Made by a program: the position numbers and the translations under genes. DNA of 47,993 nucleotides from Candidatus Nanopelagicales bacterium (GTDB lineage: Bacteria; Actinomycetota; Actinomycetes; S36-B12): the NCBI GenBank assembly GCA_030830865.1, contig JAURME010000010.1, positions 1-47,993 on the forward strand, given 5' to 3'. Numbering within the stretch: position 1 is the stretch's first letter; each line of letters begins with the position of its first letter. The notes under the pieces are model-generated. The model made no database searches. It saw only the letters and a program-made list of their open reading frames with translations, and had not been told where the DNA came from. Below are positions 25,431 to 34,408 of this stretch, piece by piece.

Positions 25431-27275
25431 GTGCCCGCCAACGCGCCCGCCCCGAAGCCCGGACGCACCGAACCGTCGGTGATCCGGAACTTCTGCATCA
25501 TCGCCCACATCGACCATGGCAAGTCGACGCTGGCCGACCGCATGCTCCAGCAGACCGGGGTCGTCGAGGAGCGGGCCATGCGAGCGCAGTACCTCGATCG
25601 CATGGACATCGAGCGCGAGCGGGGCATCACCATCAAGTCCCAGGCAGTCCGGCTGCCGTACCGGGCTGCCGACGGCTCCGACTACGTCCTCAACATGATC
25701 GACACCCCCGGGCACGTCGACTTCACCTACGAGGTCTCACGGTCGCTCGCCGCCTGCGAGGGAGCCGTGCTGCTGGTCGACGCGGCCCAGGGCATCGAGG
25801 CCCAGACCCTGGCCAACCTCTACCTCGCGCTGGAGACCGATCTCACGATCATCCCGGTGCTGAACAAGATCGACCTGCCGGCGGCGCAGCCGGAGAAGTA
25901 CGCCGCGGAGCTCGCCCACCTGATCGGCTGCTCCCCGGACGACGTCCTCCTCGTCTCGGCAAAGACCGGGCTCGGTGTCAATGCGCTCCTCGAGCGGATC
26001 ATCGAGCAGATCCCGGCACCTATCGGCGACGCCGACGCCCCGGCGCGCGCGATGATCTTCGACTCCGTCTACGACACCTACCGCGGGGTCGTGACATATG
26101 TCCGCGTCATCGACGGCCACATCTCGACCCGCGAGCGGATCCAGATGATGTCGACGGGTGCGGTCCATGAGCTCCTCGAGGTCGGCGTCATCTCTCCCGA
26201 GCCGATGCCCGCCGAGGGCCTCGGGGTCGGTGAGGTCGGCTACCTCATCACCGGGGTGAAGGACGTCCGGCAGTCGCGCGTCGGTGACACCGTGACCACG
26301 GAGCGCAAGGGTGCGACCGAGGCGCTGGGCGGGTATCAGGATCCCAAACCGATGGTCTTCTCGGGGCTGTACCCGATCGATGGATCGGACTACCCCGAAC
26401 TGCGCGATGCCCTCGACAAGCTCAAGCTGAACGACGCCGCGCTCATCTACGAGCCGGAGACGTCACTGGCCCTCGGCTTCGGCTTCCGCTGCGGCTTCCT
26501 TGGCCTGCTGCACATGGAGATCGTCCGCGAGCGACTGGAGCGGGAGGCCAACCTCGACCTCATCTCGACGGCTCCGAACGTCATCTACCGGGTGGTGCGC
26601 GATGATGGCAGCGAGATCGTCGTCACGAATCCCAGTGAGTTCCCGACGCAGAAGGTGTCGCGCATCTTCGAGCCGATCGTGAAGTCGACGATCATCCTGC
26701 CCAGCGAGTTCGTCGGCACGGTCATGGAACTGTGCCAGCAGCGTCGGGGCAGCCTGCTCGGCATGGACTACCTGTCCGAGGATCGCGTCGAGATGCGGTA
26801 CACACTGCCGCTGGCAGAGATCGTGTTCGACTTCTTCGACGCCCTGAAGTCCCGGACGCGCGGGTACGCCTCGCTGGACTACGAACTGTCCGGTGAGCAG
26901 GAGGCCGACCTCGTGAAGGTCGACATCCTGCTGCACGGCGATCCGGTCGACGCGTTCAGTGCCATCGTTCACCGGGACAAGGCGATGAGCTACGGCACGA
27001 TGATGACGTCCAAGCTCAAGGAGCTCATCCCGCGGCAGCAGTTCGAGGTTCCGATCCAGGCCGCCATCGGGTCGCGAGTCATCACCCGAGAGACGATTCG
27101 TGCGATCCGCAAGGACGTCCTCGCCAAGTGCTACGGCGGCGACATCTCCCGCAAGCGCAAGCTGCTGGAGAAGCAGAAGGAGGGCAAGAAGCGGATGAAG
27201 ATGGTCGGTCGGGTCGAGGTTCCGCAGGAGGCCTTTGTGGCAGCGCTCTCCACGACAGAGCCCCCGAAGAAGTAG
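25431..27275 (+). CDS. lepA: Elongation factor 4 (LepA)
   Basis: A 614-residue translational GTPase that acts on stalled or mis-translocated ribosomes. The G domain begins [21 protein letters not shown] (P-loop), then [28 protein letters not shown] and [11 protein letters not shown]. The EF4-specific C-terminal part includes [59 protein letters not shown], and domain IV of EF-G is absent, as expected. The GTG at 25431 is preferred because GAGGAG lies 4 nt before it; the ORF-track ATG at 25419 would overlap that ribosome binding site. hemW begins 2 nt after its stop. Confidence 0.96.
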   Translation: MPANAPAPKPGRTEPSVIRNFCIIAHIDHGKSTLADRMLQQTGVVEERAMRAQYLDRMDIERERGITIKSQAVRLPYRAADGSDYVLNMIDTPGHVDFTYEVSRSLAACEGAVLLVDAAQGIEAQTLANLYLALETDLTIIPVLNKIDLPAAQPEKYAAELAHLIGCSPDDVLLVSAKTGLGVNALLERIIEQIPAPIGDADAPARAMIFDSVYDTYRGVVTYVRVIDGHISTRERIQMMSTGAVHELLEVGVISPEPMPAEGLGVGEVGYLITGVKDVRQSRVGDTVTTERKGATEALGGYQDPKPMVFSGLYPIDGSDYPELRDALDKLKLNDAALIYEPETSLALGFGFRCGFLGLLHMEIVRERLEREANLDLISTAPNVIYRVVRDDGSEIVVTNPSEFPTQKVSRIFEPIVKSTIILPSEFVGTVMELCQQRRGSLLGMDYLSEDRVEMRYTLPLAEIVFDFFDALKSRTRGYASLDYELSGEQEADLVKVDILLHGDPVDAFSAIVHRDKAMSYGTMMTSKLKELIPRQQFEVPIQAAIGSRVITRETIRAIRKDVLAKCYGGDISRKRKLLEKQKEGKKRMKMVGRVEVPQEAFVAALSTTEPPKK

Positions 27276-27277
27276 CG

Positions 27278-28405
27278 ATGGCCCCCAGCCTGGGGATGTA
27301 CGTCCACGTTCCGTTCTGCTCGAGCCGGTGCGGCTACTGCGACTTCAACACGTACACGGCCACCGAGTTGGGGAAGGACGTTCGGCGAGACACCTTTCAC
27401 GAGGTTCTAGTCGACGAGATTCGATACGCGCGATCGGTGCTGGGCGAGGATCCGCGGCCGGTGAGCACCGTTTTCGTCGGCGGCGGGACACCCACGTTGA
27501 TCGGTTCTGAGGGGCTCAACTCCGTACTCGTTGCGATCCGTGACGAGTTCGGGCTGGCGCACGACGCCGAGGTCACTACGGAGGCCAATCCAGACTCGGT
27601 CGATGCCGCGATGCTGGCTGAGCTCCTCGACGGGGGCTACACGCGGATCTCCTTGGGCATGCAGAGTTCGGCGCCCGCGGTTCTGCGGGTGCTCGATCGC
27701 ACCCACACCCCGGGGGCCAGCGTGAAGGCGGCGCGGACCGCCCGAGACATCGGGTTCCAGCACGTCAACCTCGACCTCATCTACGGCACTCCGGGTGAAA
27801 CCGACGATGATCTTCGCCGGACGCTGGACGACGTCCTCACCGCGGGCATCGATCATGTGTCGGCGTACTCGTTGATCGTGGAGGACGGCACTCCGCTGGC
27901 GCGTCGGGTTGCCCGCGGGGAGCTCCCGGCTCCCGATGACGATGTCATGGCAGAGCGCTACGTCCTGATCGATGATGCTCTGACCGCAGCTGGGTTGCAT
28001 TGGTACGAAGTTTCCAACTGGGCCGAGACGGGCGGAGAGTGCCGCCACAACCTCGCGTACTGGCGCAGTGACGACTGGTGGGGTGTCGGTCCAGGAGCCC
28101 ACAGCCATGTGGCGGGTGAGCGCTGGTGGAACACCAAGCACCCACGCACCTATGCCGAGCGGCTCTCTTCCGGCTCATCACCCGAAGACGGTCGTGAGGT
28201 GCTGGACGAGGAGCAGAGTCACACCGAGCGGGTCATGCTGGGTGTTCGCCTGGCCGAGGGGATCGCGGTCAGTGGTCTGACGGTGGATCCCGCACTGGTG
28301 ACAGAGGGTCTGATCGCTCCGGACGCCCTCGTGGGAGGAACAATCGTGCTGACGCGTCGAGGACGGCTGCTCGCGGACGCGGTGGTGCGCCGGTTGCTGG
28401 GCTGA
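27278..28405 (+). CDS. hemW: Heme chaperone HemW (radical SAM, formerly coproporphyrinogen III oxidase-like)
   Basis: A 375-residue radical SAM protein. The [4Fe-4S] motif is CSSRCGYC (C-x3-C-x2-C) within YVHVPFCSSRCGYCDFNTY, followed by TVFVGGGTPTLIGSE, TTEANPDSVD, ISLGMQS and the typical NLDLIYGTPGETDDDLRRTLDDVL. HemW binds heme and hands it to respiratory proteins; the HemN-specific N-terminal extension is absent. ATG 27278 is 2 nt after lepA, a conserved pairing; the ORF-track entry starts in a lepA shadow. Annotated coproporphyrinogen oxidases of this length are usually HemW. Confidence 0.93.
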   Translation: MAPSLGMYVHVPFCSSRCGYCDFNTYTATELGKDVRRDTFHEVLVDEIRYARSVLGEDPRPVSTVFVGGGTPTLIGSEGLNSVLVAIRDEFGLAHDAEVTTEANPDSVDAAMLAELLDGGYTRISLGMQSSAPAVLRVLDRTHTPGASVKAARTARDIGFQHVNLDLIYGTPGETDDDLRRTLDDVLTAGIDHVSAYSLIVEDGTPLARRVARGELPAPDDDVMAERYVLIDDALTAAGLHWYEVSNWAETGGECRHNLAYWRSDDWWGVGPGAHSHVAGERWWNTKHPRTYAERLSSGSSPEDGREVLDEEQSHTERVMLGVRLAEGIAVSGLTVDPALVTEGLIAPDALVGGTIVLTRRGRLLADAVVRRLLG

Positions 28406-28450
28406 GGTCCCAGCGCCAGCGCCTCGCGACCCGTGCGGAAGGATCGGCGC

Positions 28451-28783
28451 ATGAGCACCGATGCCGATCACGGAGCAGCGACCGTCCGGCACGTCGTCCA
28501 CATCCGCCTCGAACCGACTCTGGACCTCGCGGTGCGCGATGCCCTGGAGGCGAGTCTCCAGCGCCTCGTCCGCGAGCACCCCCATGCCCTGACCGGATCG
28601 CTTCACCGTGACCTCGGCCGCCGGCCCCAGGCTCCCGTCTCAGCGACCTGGATGGTCGTCCTCGACTTCGCATCGATGGATGACTTCGAGGCCTACCTCG
28701 CACATCCGCTCCACCAGGACTTCCTCGCCGACCATCAGCCGTCCATGGCCTACATCAGCGCCATCCAGGTCCCGATCGGGTGA
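28451..28783 (+). CDS. Dabb-like stress-responsive alpha/beta-barrel protein
   Basis: A 110-residue soluble protein resembling the Dabb family: TVRHVVHIRLEPTLDLAVRDAL at the start, a helix, a strand with WMVVLDFASMDDFEAYLAHPLHQDFL, and a C-terminal strand ending AYISAIQVPIG. Such proteins dimerise into a small barrel; many have no known activity. ATG 28451 follows AAGGA by 9 nt; the ORF-track start 6 codons upstream lacks this. It shares the L-x-R-L-x-x-E-H-P-x-x-L-x-G phrase with the gene at 5259. It lies between hemW and the carbonic anhydrase promoter. Confidence 0.75.
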   Translation: MSTDADHGAATVRHVVHIRLEPTLDLAVRDALEASLQRLVREHPHALTGSLHRDLGRRPQAPVSATWMVVLDFASMDDFEAYLAHPLHQDFLADHQPSMAYISAIQVPIG

Positions 28784-28786
28784 CTC

Positions 28787-28815
28787 TTGCGCGTGAGGGC
28801 GAAGCAGCGTAGGTT
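28787..28815 (+). promoter_or_regulatory. Promoter of the carbonic anhydrase gene
   Basis: TTGCGC, exactly 17 nt, then TAGGTT. The transcript would have a leader of about 35 nt containing GAGGAG 6 nt before the ATG. Confidence 0.5.
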
Positions 28816-28856
28816 CCACGCTGACGGCCAGAGCGCCTGTCATTGAGGAGTGCACC

Positions 28857-29549
28857 ATGCCAGTGACCCGCCGTACCTTTCTCGCTGTTGCAGGTGCCTC
28901 CGCTGCCGGGGCAGTCGCCCTGGGCGCCGGATCCGCTGCCGCCATGGCCGCCGAGGGGCCCAGTGCTCGAGTCTCGCCGGCCGAGGCGTTGGAGAGGCTG
29001 AAGCGCGGCAACACCCGCGCCGCCAACGGACGCACCGTCCAGCGCAACTACTCGCCGCTGGCCCAGACGCCGGCGAAGGGCCAGGAACCGTTCGCGGCTG
29101 TCGTGTCCTGTGCCGACTCCCGCGTCGTTCCTGACACCGTCTTCGACATGGTGCCCGGAAACCTCTTCGTCGTGCGCAATGCCGGCAACTCCATCGAGGA
29201 GGTGGGGCTCGGCAGCCTTGAGTACGGAGTCGCAGTCCTGGGCGTGTCCCTCATCGTTGTGCTGGGTCACACCCGATGTGGAGCGGTGATCGCCACGGAG
29301 GACACCATCAAGACCGGCGAGATGCCACCACCCTCGATCGACAGCGTGGTGCAGGCGATCGAGCCCGCGCTCCTACCACTCCCCGCAGGCCATTCGATCG
29401 ACGACGCCATCGCCGCGAACGCCACGTACCAGGCACGCCAGGTGCAGGCCCTGAGCCCACTGATCGCCAAGGAGACCGCGGCAGGAACAGTCGGGATCGT
29501 CTCGGGCCTCTACGGGCTTGCCAGTGGCCGGGTGACCTGGCTGGCGTAG
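28857..29549 (+). CDS. Tat-exported beta-class carbonic anhydrase
   Basis: A 230-residue protein that interconverts carbon dioxide and bicarbonate. The zinc ligands are C85 (SCADSR), H138 and C141 (GHTRCGA), with the D87-R89 dyad, so a complete beta-class site. Residues 1-32 form a twin-arginine signal (TRRTFLAVAG then an alanine-rich stretch, cleavage near AAAMAAE). Export would put it outside the membrane as a folded zinc enzyme. It has its own promoter and ribosome binding site and sits before the CIRCE-controlled hrcA. The most likely role is handling extracellular CO2/bicarbonate; most beta enzymes are cytoplasmic. Confidence 0.92.
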   Translation: MPVTRRTFLAVAGASAAGAVALGAGSAAAMAAEGPSARVSPAEALERLKRGNTRAANGRTVQRNYSPLAQTPAKGQEPFAAVVSCADSRVVPDTVFDMVPGNLFVVRNAGNSIEEVGLGSLEYGVAVLGVSLIVVLGHTRCGAVIATEDTIKTGEMPPPSIDSVVQAIEPALLPLPAGHSIDDAIAANATYQARQVQALSPLIAKETAAGTVGIVSGLYGLASGRVTWLA

Positions 29550-29592
29550 CCCGTCGACGCTGAGGCGTTCGGCGCAGCAGCCACCAACGGCG

Positions 29593-29598
29593 TACACT
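29593..29598 (+). promoter_or_regulatory. -10 element of the hrcA promoter
   Basis: TACACT directly abutting, and sharing one base with, the CIRCE operator. Bound HrcA would cover the transcription start. Confidence 0.5.
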
Positions 29599-29624
29599 TG
29601 GCACTCGCCGTCATGGAGTGCCAG
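29598..29624 (+). promoter_or_regulatory. CIRCE operator (HrcA-binding site)
   Basis: TTGGCACTC, 9 nt, GAGTGCCAG: an inverted repeat that matches the CIRCE consensus TTAGCACTC-N9-GAGTGCTAA with the exact spacer and compensating changes in both arms. It ends 24 nt before the hrcA ATG, the position expected for autoregulation by HrcA. Confidence 0.93.
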
Positions 29625-29648
29625 ATCGTCGAGGTGGGGTGAGGTCGC

Positions 29649-30680
29649 ATGCAGGAGGAGCGTCGGCTCGCCGTCCTGCGCGCCATCGTCCAGGACTACG
29701 TCGCCACCCACGAGCCGGTCGGGTCCAAGACCCTCGTCGAACGGCACAATCTCGGGGTCTCTCCGGCCACCATCCGCAATGACATGGCCGCGCTGGAGGA
29801 GGAGGGCTACATCGCCCAGCCCCACACCAGCGCGGGCCGCGTGCCGACCGACCTCGGATACCGCCTCTTCGTCGACCGTCTGAGCGAGATCAAGCCGCTC
29901 AGCTCGCCCGAGCGCCGCGCCATCCAGCGTTTCCTGGACGAGGCCATCGACCTCGACGACGTCATGGCCCGCACCGTGCGACTGCTGGCCCAGATCACGC
30001 AGCAGACCGCGCTGGTCCAATACCCCTCGCTCACCCGCAGCACCATCCGGCATATCGAACTGGTGCCCATCAGCTCGACCCGGGTGATGATCGTCGTCAT
30101 CACCGACACCGGCCGTGTCGAGCAGCGCACCGTCGAGTGCACCCAGCCCGTCGAGGAATCGACCGTCGGCGATCTGCGCTCCCGGCTGGGTGTCGCGCTC
30201 GCCGGCAGGTCATTCGCCGAGGCCCCGGAGGCGCTGGCGGATATCGAGGAGCCCTTCTCGGCCGAGGACCGTTCCCTGGTCCGGATCGTGGTCAGCCACC
30301 TGCTGGAGGCCATGACCGAGCGCACGGACGAACGCGTGATGATGAGTGGCACCGCGCATCTGGCCCGCTATGGACAGGCATTCCCGCTGGCCATCCAGCC
30401 GGTGCTCGAGGCACTTGAGGAGCAGGTCGTCCTGATGCGACTCCTCGGTGAGGCCACGACGCAGCCCGGGGTCATGGTCCGGATCGGCCGGGAGAATCCC
30501 GTGGAGGGTCTCGAGGCCACCAGCGTCATCACTGCGCGGTACGCCCATGGCGAGCAGGCGGTCGCCTCGCTGGGCGTCGTCGGCCCGACCCATATGGACT
30601 ACCCGGGCACGATGGCGTCGGTGCACGCGGTCGCCAGCTATGTCAGCCGCATCCTCGACGAGCAGCAGGGATCCCGGTGA
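29649..30680 (+). CDS. hrcA: Heat-inducible transcription repressor HrcA
   Basis: A 343-residue repressor of heat-shock genes. The N-terminal winged helix reads [70 protein letters not shown], the family signature. The GAF-like core and [20 protein letters not shown] near the end are typical. It binds CIRCE, one copy of which precedes this gene, so it is autoregulated. It overlaps dnaJ as GTGA, placing the chaperone under the same operator. groES, groEL and dnaK are not in the window. Length is normal. Confidence 0.96.
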   Translation: MQEERRLAVLRAIVQDYVATHEPVGSKTLVERHNLGVSPATIRNDMAALEEEGYIAQPHTSAGRVPTDLGYRLFVDRLSEIKPLSSPERRAIQRFLDEAIDLDDVMARTVRLLAQITQQTALVQYPSLTRSTIRHIELVPISSTRVMIVVITDTGRVEQRTVECTQPVEESTVGDLRSRLGVALAGRSFAEAPEALADIEEPFSAEDRSLVRIVVSHLLEAMTERTDERVMMSGTAHLARYGQAFPLAIQPVLEALEEQVVLMRLLGEATTQPGVMVRIGRENPVEGLEATSVITARYAHGEQAVASLGVVGPTHMDYPGTMASVHAVASYVSRILDEQQGSR

Positions 30681-31807
30681 GCACGGACTATTACGCCCTC
30701 CTCGGCGTCTCGCGGGACGCGTCGCCGGAGGAGATCAAGAAGGCCTACCGGCGGCTCGCGCGTGAACTTCACCCGGACGTCAACCCCGATCCCGAGCACC
30801 AGGAGAAGTTCAAGGCCGTGACCGCGGCCTATGAGGTTCTGTCGGACCCGGAGAAGCGGCAGATGTACGACCTCGGGGGAGACCCCCTCTCCGCAGGTCG
30901 GGCCGGGGGTTTCGGTGCCGGAGGGTTCGACTTCGGCGACATCATGGACGCCTTCTTCGGTGGCGGAGCCCCGCGCGGCCCCCGCACACGGGCCCGGCGC
31001 GGCCAGGACGCGCTCATCCGGATCCAGATCGACCTTGCCGACGCGGTCTTCGGAAGCGCCCGGGACCTCACGGTCGACACTGCCGTGGCCTGTGGTTCCT
31101 GCGATGCCACCGGCATGGCGTCCGGAAGCACCCCCGAGACGTGTGTGATGTGCAAGGGCCGCGGCGAGATCCAGCAGGTCCAGAGATCCTTCCTCGGGCA
31201 GGTCATGACGTCGCGCCCCTGTCCGCAGTGTCAGGGCTTCGGGACGACGATCCCGCACCCCTGCACGGAGTGCTCAGGGGACGGACGTGTGCGCACTCGC
31301 CGGACCCTGACCGTGGAGATCCCCCCTGGGGTGGACAGCGGCACCCGCATCCAGCTCTCCGGCGAGGGCGAGGTGGGCGCCAACGGCGGGCCGGCCGGGG
31401 ACCTGTTCGTCGAGATCATCGTCAAGCCGCACGAGCTCTTCGAGCGTCGTGGCGACGAGCTCCACTGCCTGGTGACGGTGCCGATGACGGCCGCTGCGCT
31501 CGGTACGAGCGTCACCCTCGACACGCTCGACGGCCCGGTGAATGTCGACATCTCACCCGGGACGCAGCCCGGCGAGACGGTCACCGTGCGCGGTCAGGGG
31601 GCGTCGCGGCTGCGATCAGCTGGTCGAGGGGACCTGTACGTCCACCTGTCGGTGCAGACACCGACCGGCCTGGACCCCCAGCAGCAGCAGCTGCTGCAGC
31701 AGTTGGCCGACCTCCGGGCCGAGACGACGCAGCAGGTGGGCCAGGGAGTGGAGCATCACGGTGGTGGCCTGTTCTCCCGTATCAAGGATGCGTTCAGCGC
31801 TCGGTGA
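30677..31807 (+). CDS. dnaJ: Chaperone DnaJ
   Basis: A 376-residue type I DnaJ. The J domain (1-65) has HPD in ELHPDVNPD; a short Gly/Phe segment follows ([21 protein letters not shown]). The four zinc repeats are [24 protein letters not shown] and CTECSGDG; the substrate domain contains [20 protein letters not shown]. It stimulates DnaK. The start is a GTG overlapping the hrcA stop. The C-terminus is polyglutamine-rich (QQQQLLQQ). As in mycobacteria this is the DnaJ2 copy paired with hrcA; a copy with dnaK presumably exists elsewhere. Confidence 0.96.
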   Translation: MSTDYYALLGVSRDASPEEIKKAYRRLARELHPDVNPDPEHQEKFKAVTAAYEVLSDPEKRQMYDLGGDPLSAGRAGGFGAGGFDFGDIMDAFFGGGAPRGPRTRARRGQDALIRIQIDLADAVFGSARDLTVDTAVACGSCDATGMASGSTPETCVMCKGRGEIQQVQRSFLGQVMTSRPCPQCQGFGTTIPHPCTECSGDGRVRTRRTLTVEIPPGVDSGTRIQLSGEGEVGANGGPAGDLFVEIIVKPHELFERRGDELHCLVTVPMTAAALGTSVTLDTLDGPVNVDISPGTQPGETVTVRGQGASRLRSAGRGDLYVHLSVQTPTGLDPQQQQLLQQLADLRAETTQQVGQGVEHHGGGLFSRIKDAFSAR

Positions 31808-32583
31808 CCCCTCCCGTCTTCCTGCTTCCCGCCCCCGCCCTCGACGAGATCGTCGCGGGTGACACCGTCACGGTCGACGGTCACGAAGGCCGTCATGCGG
31901 TCAGCGCGCTGCGCATGACCAACGGGGAGCCGATCGTGCTCGTCGACGGCGCTGGTCGACGCGCGACCGGTGTCGTCGTCGCCACCGAGGGCCGGGACGT
32001 GGTCAGCGTGCAGGTGTCGTCGGCCTCCGTCGAGCCAGCGTCGGCGCCCAGGATCACGGTCGTGCAGGCGCTGCCGAAGGGTGAGCGTGGGGAGCTCGCG
32101 GTCGAGCTCCTCACGGAGATCGGGGTCGACGTCATCGTGCCATGGGCCGCCCGGAACTGCGTTGCGCAGTGGAAGGGGGAGCGAGCTGAGCGCGGCCATC
32201 GCAAGTGGTCCGATGCCGCGACGGCAGCCGCCAAGCAGTCTCGTCGTGCGAGATTCCCCGAGGTCGCTGCACTGCACGAGACAGCTCAGGTGGCGGAACT
32301 GCTGGCGGGGGCGGATGTGGGCGTCATCCTGCATGAGTCCGCCACGGAGTCCCTTGCCGAGATCACGCCTCCGGCCGAGGGCAATGTCGTGTTGGTGGTC
32401 GGCCCCGAGGGCGGCCTGACGGCGGACGAGCTGGCGCTGTTCTCCTCGGTCGGTGCCCGGGTCGTGCTCATCGGCCCCACAGTCCTGCGCACGTCCTCCG
32501 CTGGGATGGCCGCGGTGGCGGCCCTGCTCACCAGGACGTCTCGCTGGACGGCGGGTACGGGTGCGGCGGAGATGGAAGGATGA
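31804..32583 (+). CDS. rsmE: 16S rRNA (uracil-1498-N3)-methyltransferase
   Basis: A 259-residue SPOUT methyltransferase. It begins PPVFLLPAP and has an N-terminal PUA-like part ([24 protein letters not shown]). The knotted C-terminal half carries [46 protein letters not shown], the SAM loop [14 protein letters not shown] and [19 protein letters not shown]. It methylates U1498 of 16S rRNA. The GTG at 31804 overlaps the dnaJ stop; the ORF-track entry extends far upstream through a dnaJ shadow. The dnaJ-rsmE order is a common actinobacterial pairing. Confidence 0.94.
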   Translation: MTPPVFLLPAPALDEIVAGDTVTVDGHEGRHAVSALRMTNGEPIVLVDGAGRRATGVVVATEGRDVVSVQVSSASVEPASAPRITVVQALPKGERGELAVELLTEIGVDVIVPWAARNCVAQWKGERAERGHRKWSDAATAAAKQSRRARFPEVAALHETAQVAELLAGADVGVILHESATESLAEITPPAEGNVVLVVGPEGGLTADELALFSSVGARVVLIGPTVLRTSSAGMAAVAALLTRTSRWTAGTGAAEMEG

Positions 32584-32587
32584 CCCC

Positions 32588-32932
32588 ATGAGCGACTGCC
32601 TGTTCTGCGCGATCGTCGCGGGTGACGTCCCCGCCGACGTCATCCACCGTGATGACGATGCGGTGGCGTTCCGTGACATCGACCCTAAGGCTCCCGTCCA
32701 TATCCTCGTGATCCCCGCGGCGCACCACGCGACTGCCGCTGAACTGGCCGCCGCCGATCCAGCGGCGACGGGGCGACTGCTGGCCCTGGCCGGCAGCATC
32801 GCCGAGTCAGAGGGCGTCGCCGACTCCGGCTACCGGATCGTCACGAACACCGGCCCCGGTGCCGGGCAGTCCGTCCACCATGTCCACTTCCACCTCCTGG
32901 GCGGCCGGGATCTCTCCTGGCCTCCGGGTTGA
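32588..32932 (+). CDS. HIT family nucleotide hydrolase
   Basis: A 114-residue HINT-type protein. The histidine triad is HHVHFHLLGG, and the zinc-binding pair is CLFC at the start (SDCLFCAIVAGDVPADVI). DDDAVAFRDIDPKAPVHILVIP is the typical middle section. HINT enzymes hydrolyse adenosine phosphoramidates. It starts 4 nt after rsmE and ends 13 nt before phoH, so it belongs to the same transcription unit. The C-terminus GRDLSWPPG is standard, so the gene is complete. Confidence 0.93.
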   Translation: MSDCLFCAIVAGDVPADVIHRDDDAVAFRDIDPKAPVHILVIPAAHHATAAELAAADPAATGRLLALAGSIAESEGVADSGYRIVTNTGPGAGQSVHHVHFHLLGGRDLSWPPG

Positions 32933-32945
32933 GCGCGGGACCTTC

Positions 32946-33929
32946 ATGATTCAGACCGCTTCCGACCGTCCTCAGGCCGCCACGACGATCATCGTCCCGG
33001 CGTCGCAGCAGATGGTGTCGCTCCTCGGCCCGGAGGATGCCTTCCTCCGCCTCGTCGAGGATTCCTTCCCGCGGGCCGACATCCTCGCCCGAGGCAACGA
33101 GATCACCGTGACCGGCGAGCCTGAGGACGTCGGCATCATCGACACCCTCATCGCCGAGATGCTCGCTGTGCTTCGCACAGGTCAGGCGCTCAGCGTCGAG
33201 TCCGTCGAGCGCAGCATCAGCCTCCTGCGCAGCGGGACGCGCCCGACCGAGGTGCTGACGTCGAACATCCTGAGCAATCGGGGTCGCACGATCCGGGCCA
33301 AGACCCTGAATCAGAAGCGGTATGTCGACGCGATCGATCAGAACACGATTGTCTTCGGCATCGGGCCCGCGGGCACCGGAAAGACATATCTGGCCGTCGC
33401 CAAGGCCGTACAGGCGCTGCAGGACAAGCGGATCAACCGCATCGTCCTGACCCGACCAGCCGTTGAGGCCGGGGAGCGGCTGGGCTTCCTGCCGGGCACC
33501 CTGTCGGAGAAGATCGACCCCTATCTGCGGCCGCTGTACGACGCCCTGCACGACATGATCGACCCGGACTCCATCCCACGGCTGATCACCAGCGGCACCA
33601 TCGAGATCGCCCCCCTGGCCTACATGCGCGGCCGCACGCTCAACGACTCCTTCATCATCCTTGACGAGGCGCAGAACACCTCGGCCGAGCAGATGAAGAT
33701 GTTTCTCACCCGACTCGGCTTCGGCTCCACGATGGTGGTCACCGGCGACATCACGCAGGTCGACCTGCCCGGTGGCACCACCAGTGGTCTGCGGGCGGTC
33801 ACGGAGATCCTCAAGGACATCGACGATGTCGCCTTCTGCCGGCTCACGTCGCACGACGTCGTCCGGCACAAGCTCGTCGGCCGGATCGTGGATGCCTACG
33901 AACGGCACGATGCGAAGCAGGGCTCGTGA
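32946..33929 (+). CDS. phoH: PhoH family ATPase
   Basis: A 327-residue PhoH-like protein. An N-terminal KH-like segment (about 20-90) precedes the P-loop ATPase with Walker [14 protein letters not shown], the [15 protein letters not shown] lead-in, Walker [10 protein letters not shown], and [10 protein letters not shown]. It is linked genetically with ybeY in RNA metabolism. ATG 32946 follows GGGA; the ORF-track start at 32859 lies in a HIT-gene shadow. It overlaps ybeY as GTGA. The biochemical role of short PhoH proteins is not settled. Confidence 0.94.
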   Translation: MIQTASDRPQAATTIIVPASQQMVSLLGPEDAFLRLVEDSFPRADILARGNEITVTGEPEDVGIIDTLIAEMLAVLRTGQALSVESVERSISLLRSGTRPTEVLTSNILSNRGRTIRAKTLNQKRYVDAIDQNTIVFGIGPAGTGKTYLAVAKAVQALQDKRINRIVLTRPAVEAGERLGFLPGTLSEKIDPYLRPLYDALHDMIDPDSIPRLITSGTIEIAPLAYMRGRTLNDSFIILDEAQNTSAEQMKMFLTRLGFGSTMVVTGDITQVDLPGGTTSGLRAVTEILKDIDDVAFCRLTSHDVVRHKLVGRIVDAYERHDAKQGS

Positions 33930-34408
33930 GCGAACCTCCGCCGGCATCGTCGAGTGCCAGCAACCTGGCGATCGCCAACGACAGCGGCATCGTCGTGGAC
34001 GTCGATGCATTGGACGGTCTTGTGGGTCACCTTCTCCCGGCCATGCGTCTGCACCCCGACTGCGAACTCTCCATCACCCTGGTGGACGCGGACCGGATGA
34101 CCGACCTGCACGTCGAGTGGATGGACGAGCCGGGGCCGACGGACGTGCTCTCCTTCCCCATGGACGAGCTGCGCAGTGCACCGGACGGCGTGGAGCCCGT
34201 GCCGGGCGTGCTCGGCGACATCGTCCTGTGTCCTGACTTCGTCCGCGCGCAGGCACAGGAGAAGGGGCGCTCGCTCGACGAGGAACTGGCCTTCCTCGTG
34301 ACCCATGGGATGCTTCACCTCATCGGCTACGACCATGCCACCCCGGAGGACTACGACGCGATGTTCGCGCTGCAGGACCAACTGCTCGCCGAATGGAGCC
34401 GCTCGTGA
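33926..34408 (+). CDS. ybeY: Endoribonuclease YbeY
   Basis: A 160-residue zinc metalloprotein for 16S rRNA 3'-end maturation and ribosome quality control. The zinc motif is HGMLHLIGYDH. TLVDADRMTDLHVEWMDEPGPTDVLSFPMDE and LGDIVLCPDFV are further family blocks. The GTG overlaps the phoH stop; an N-terminal Ser/Pro-rich stretch of about 18 residues precedes the usual start (LAIANDSGIVVD). It overlaps the next gene as GTGA. Confidence 0.95.
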   Translation: MSEPPPASSSASNLAIANDSGIVVDVDALDGLVGHLLPAMRLHPDCELSITLVDADRMTDLHVEWMDEPGPTDVLSFPMDELRSAPDGVEPVPGVLGDIVLCPDFVRAQAQEKGRSLDEELAFLVTHGMLHLIGYDHATPEDYDAMFALQDQLLAEWSRS

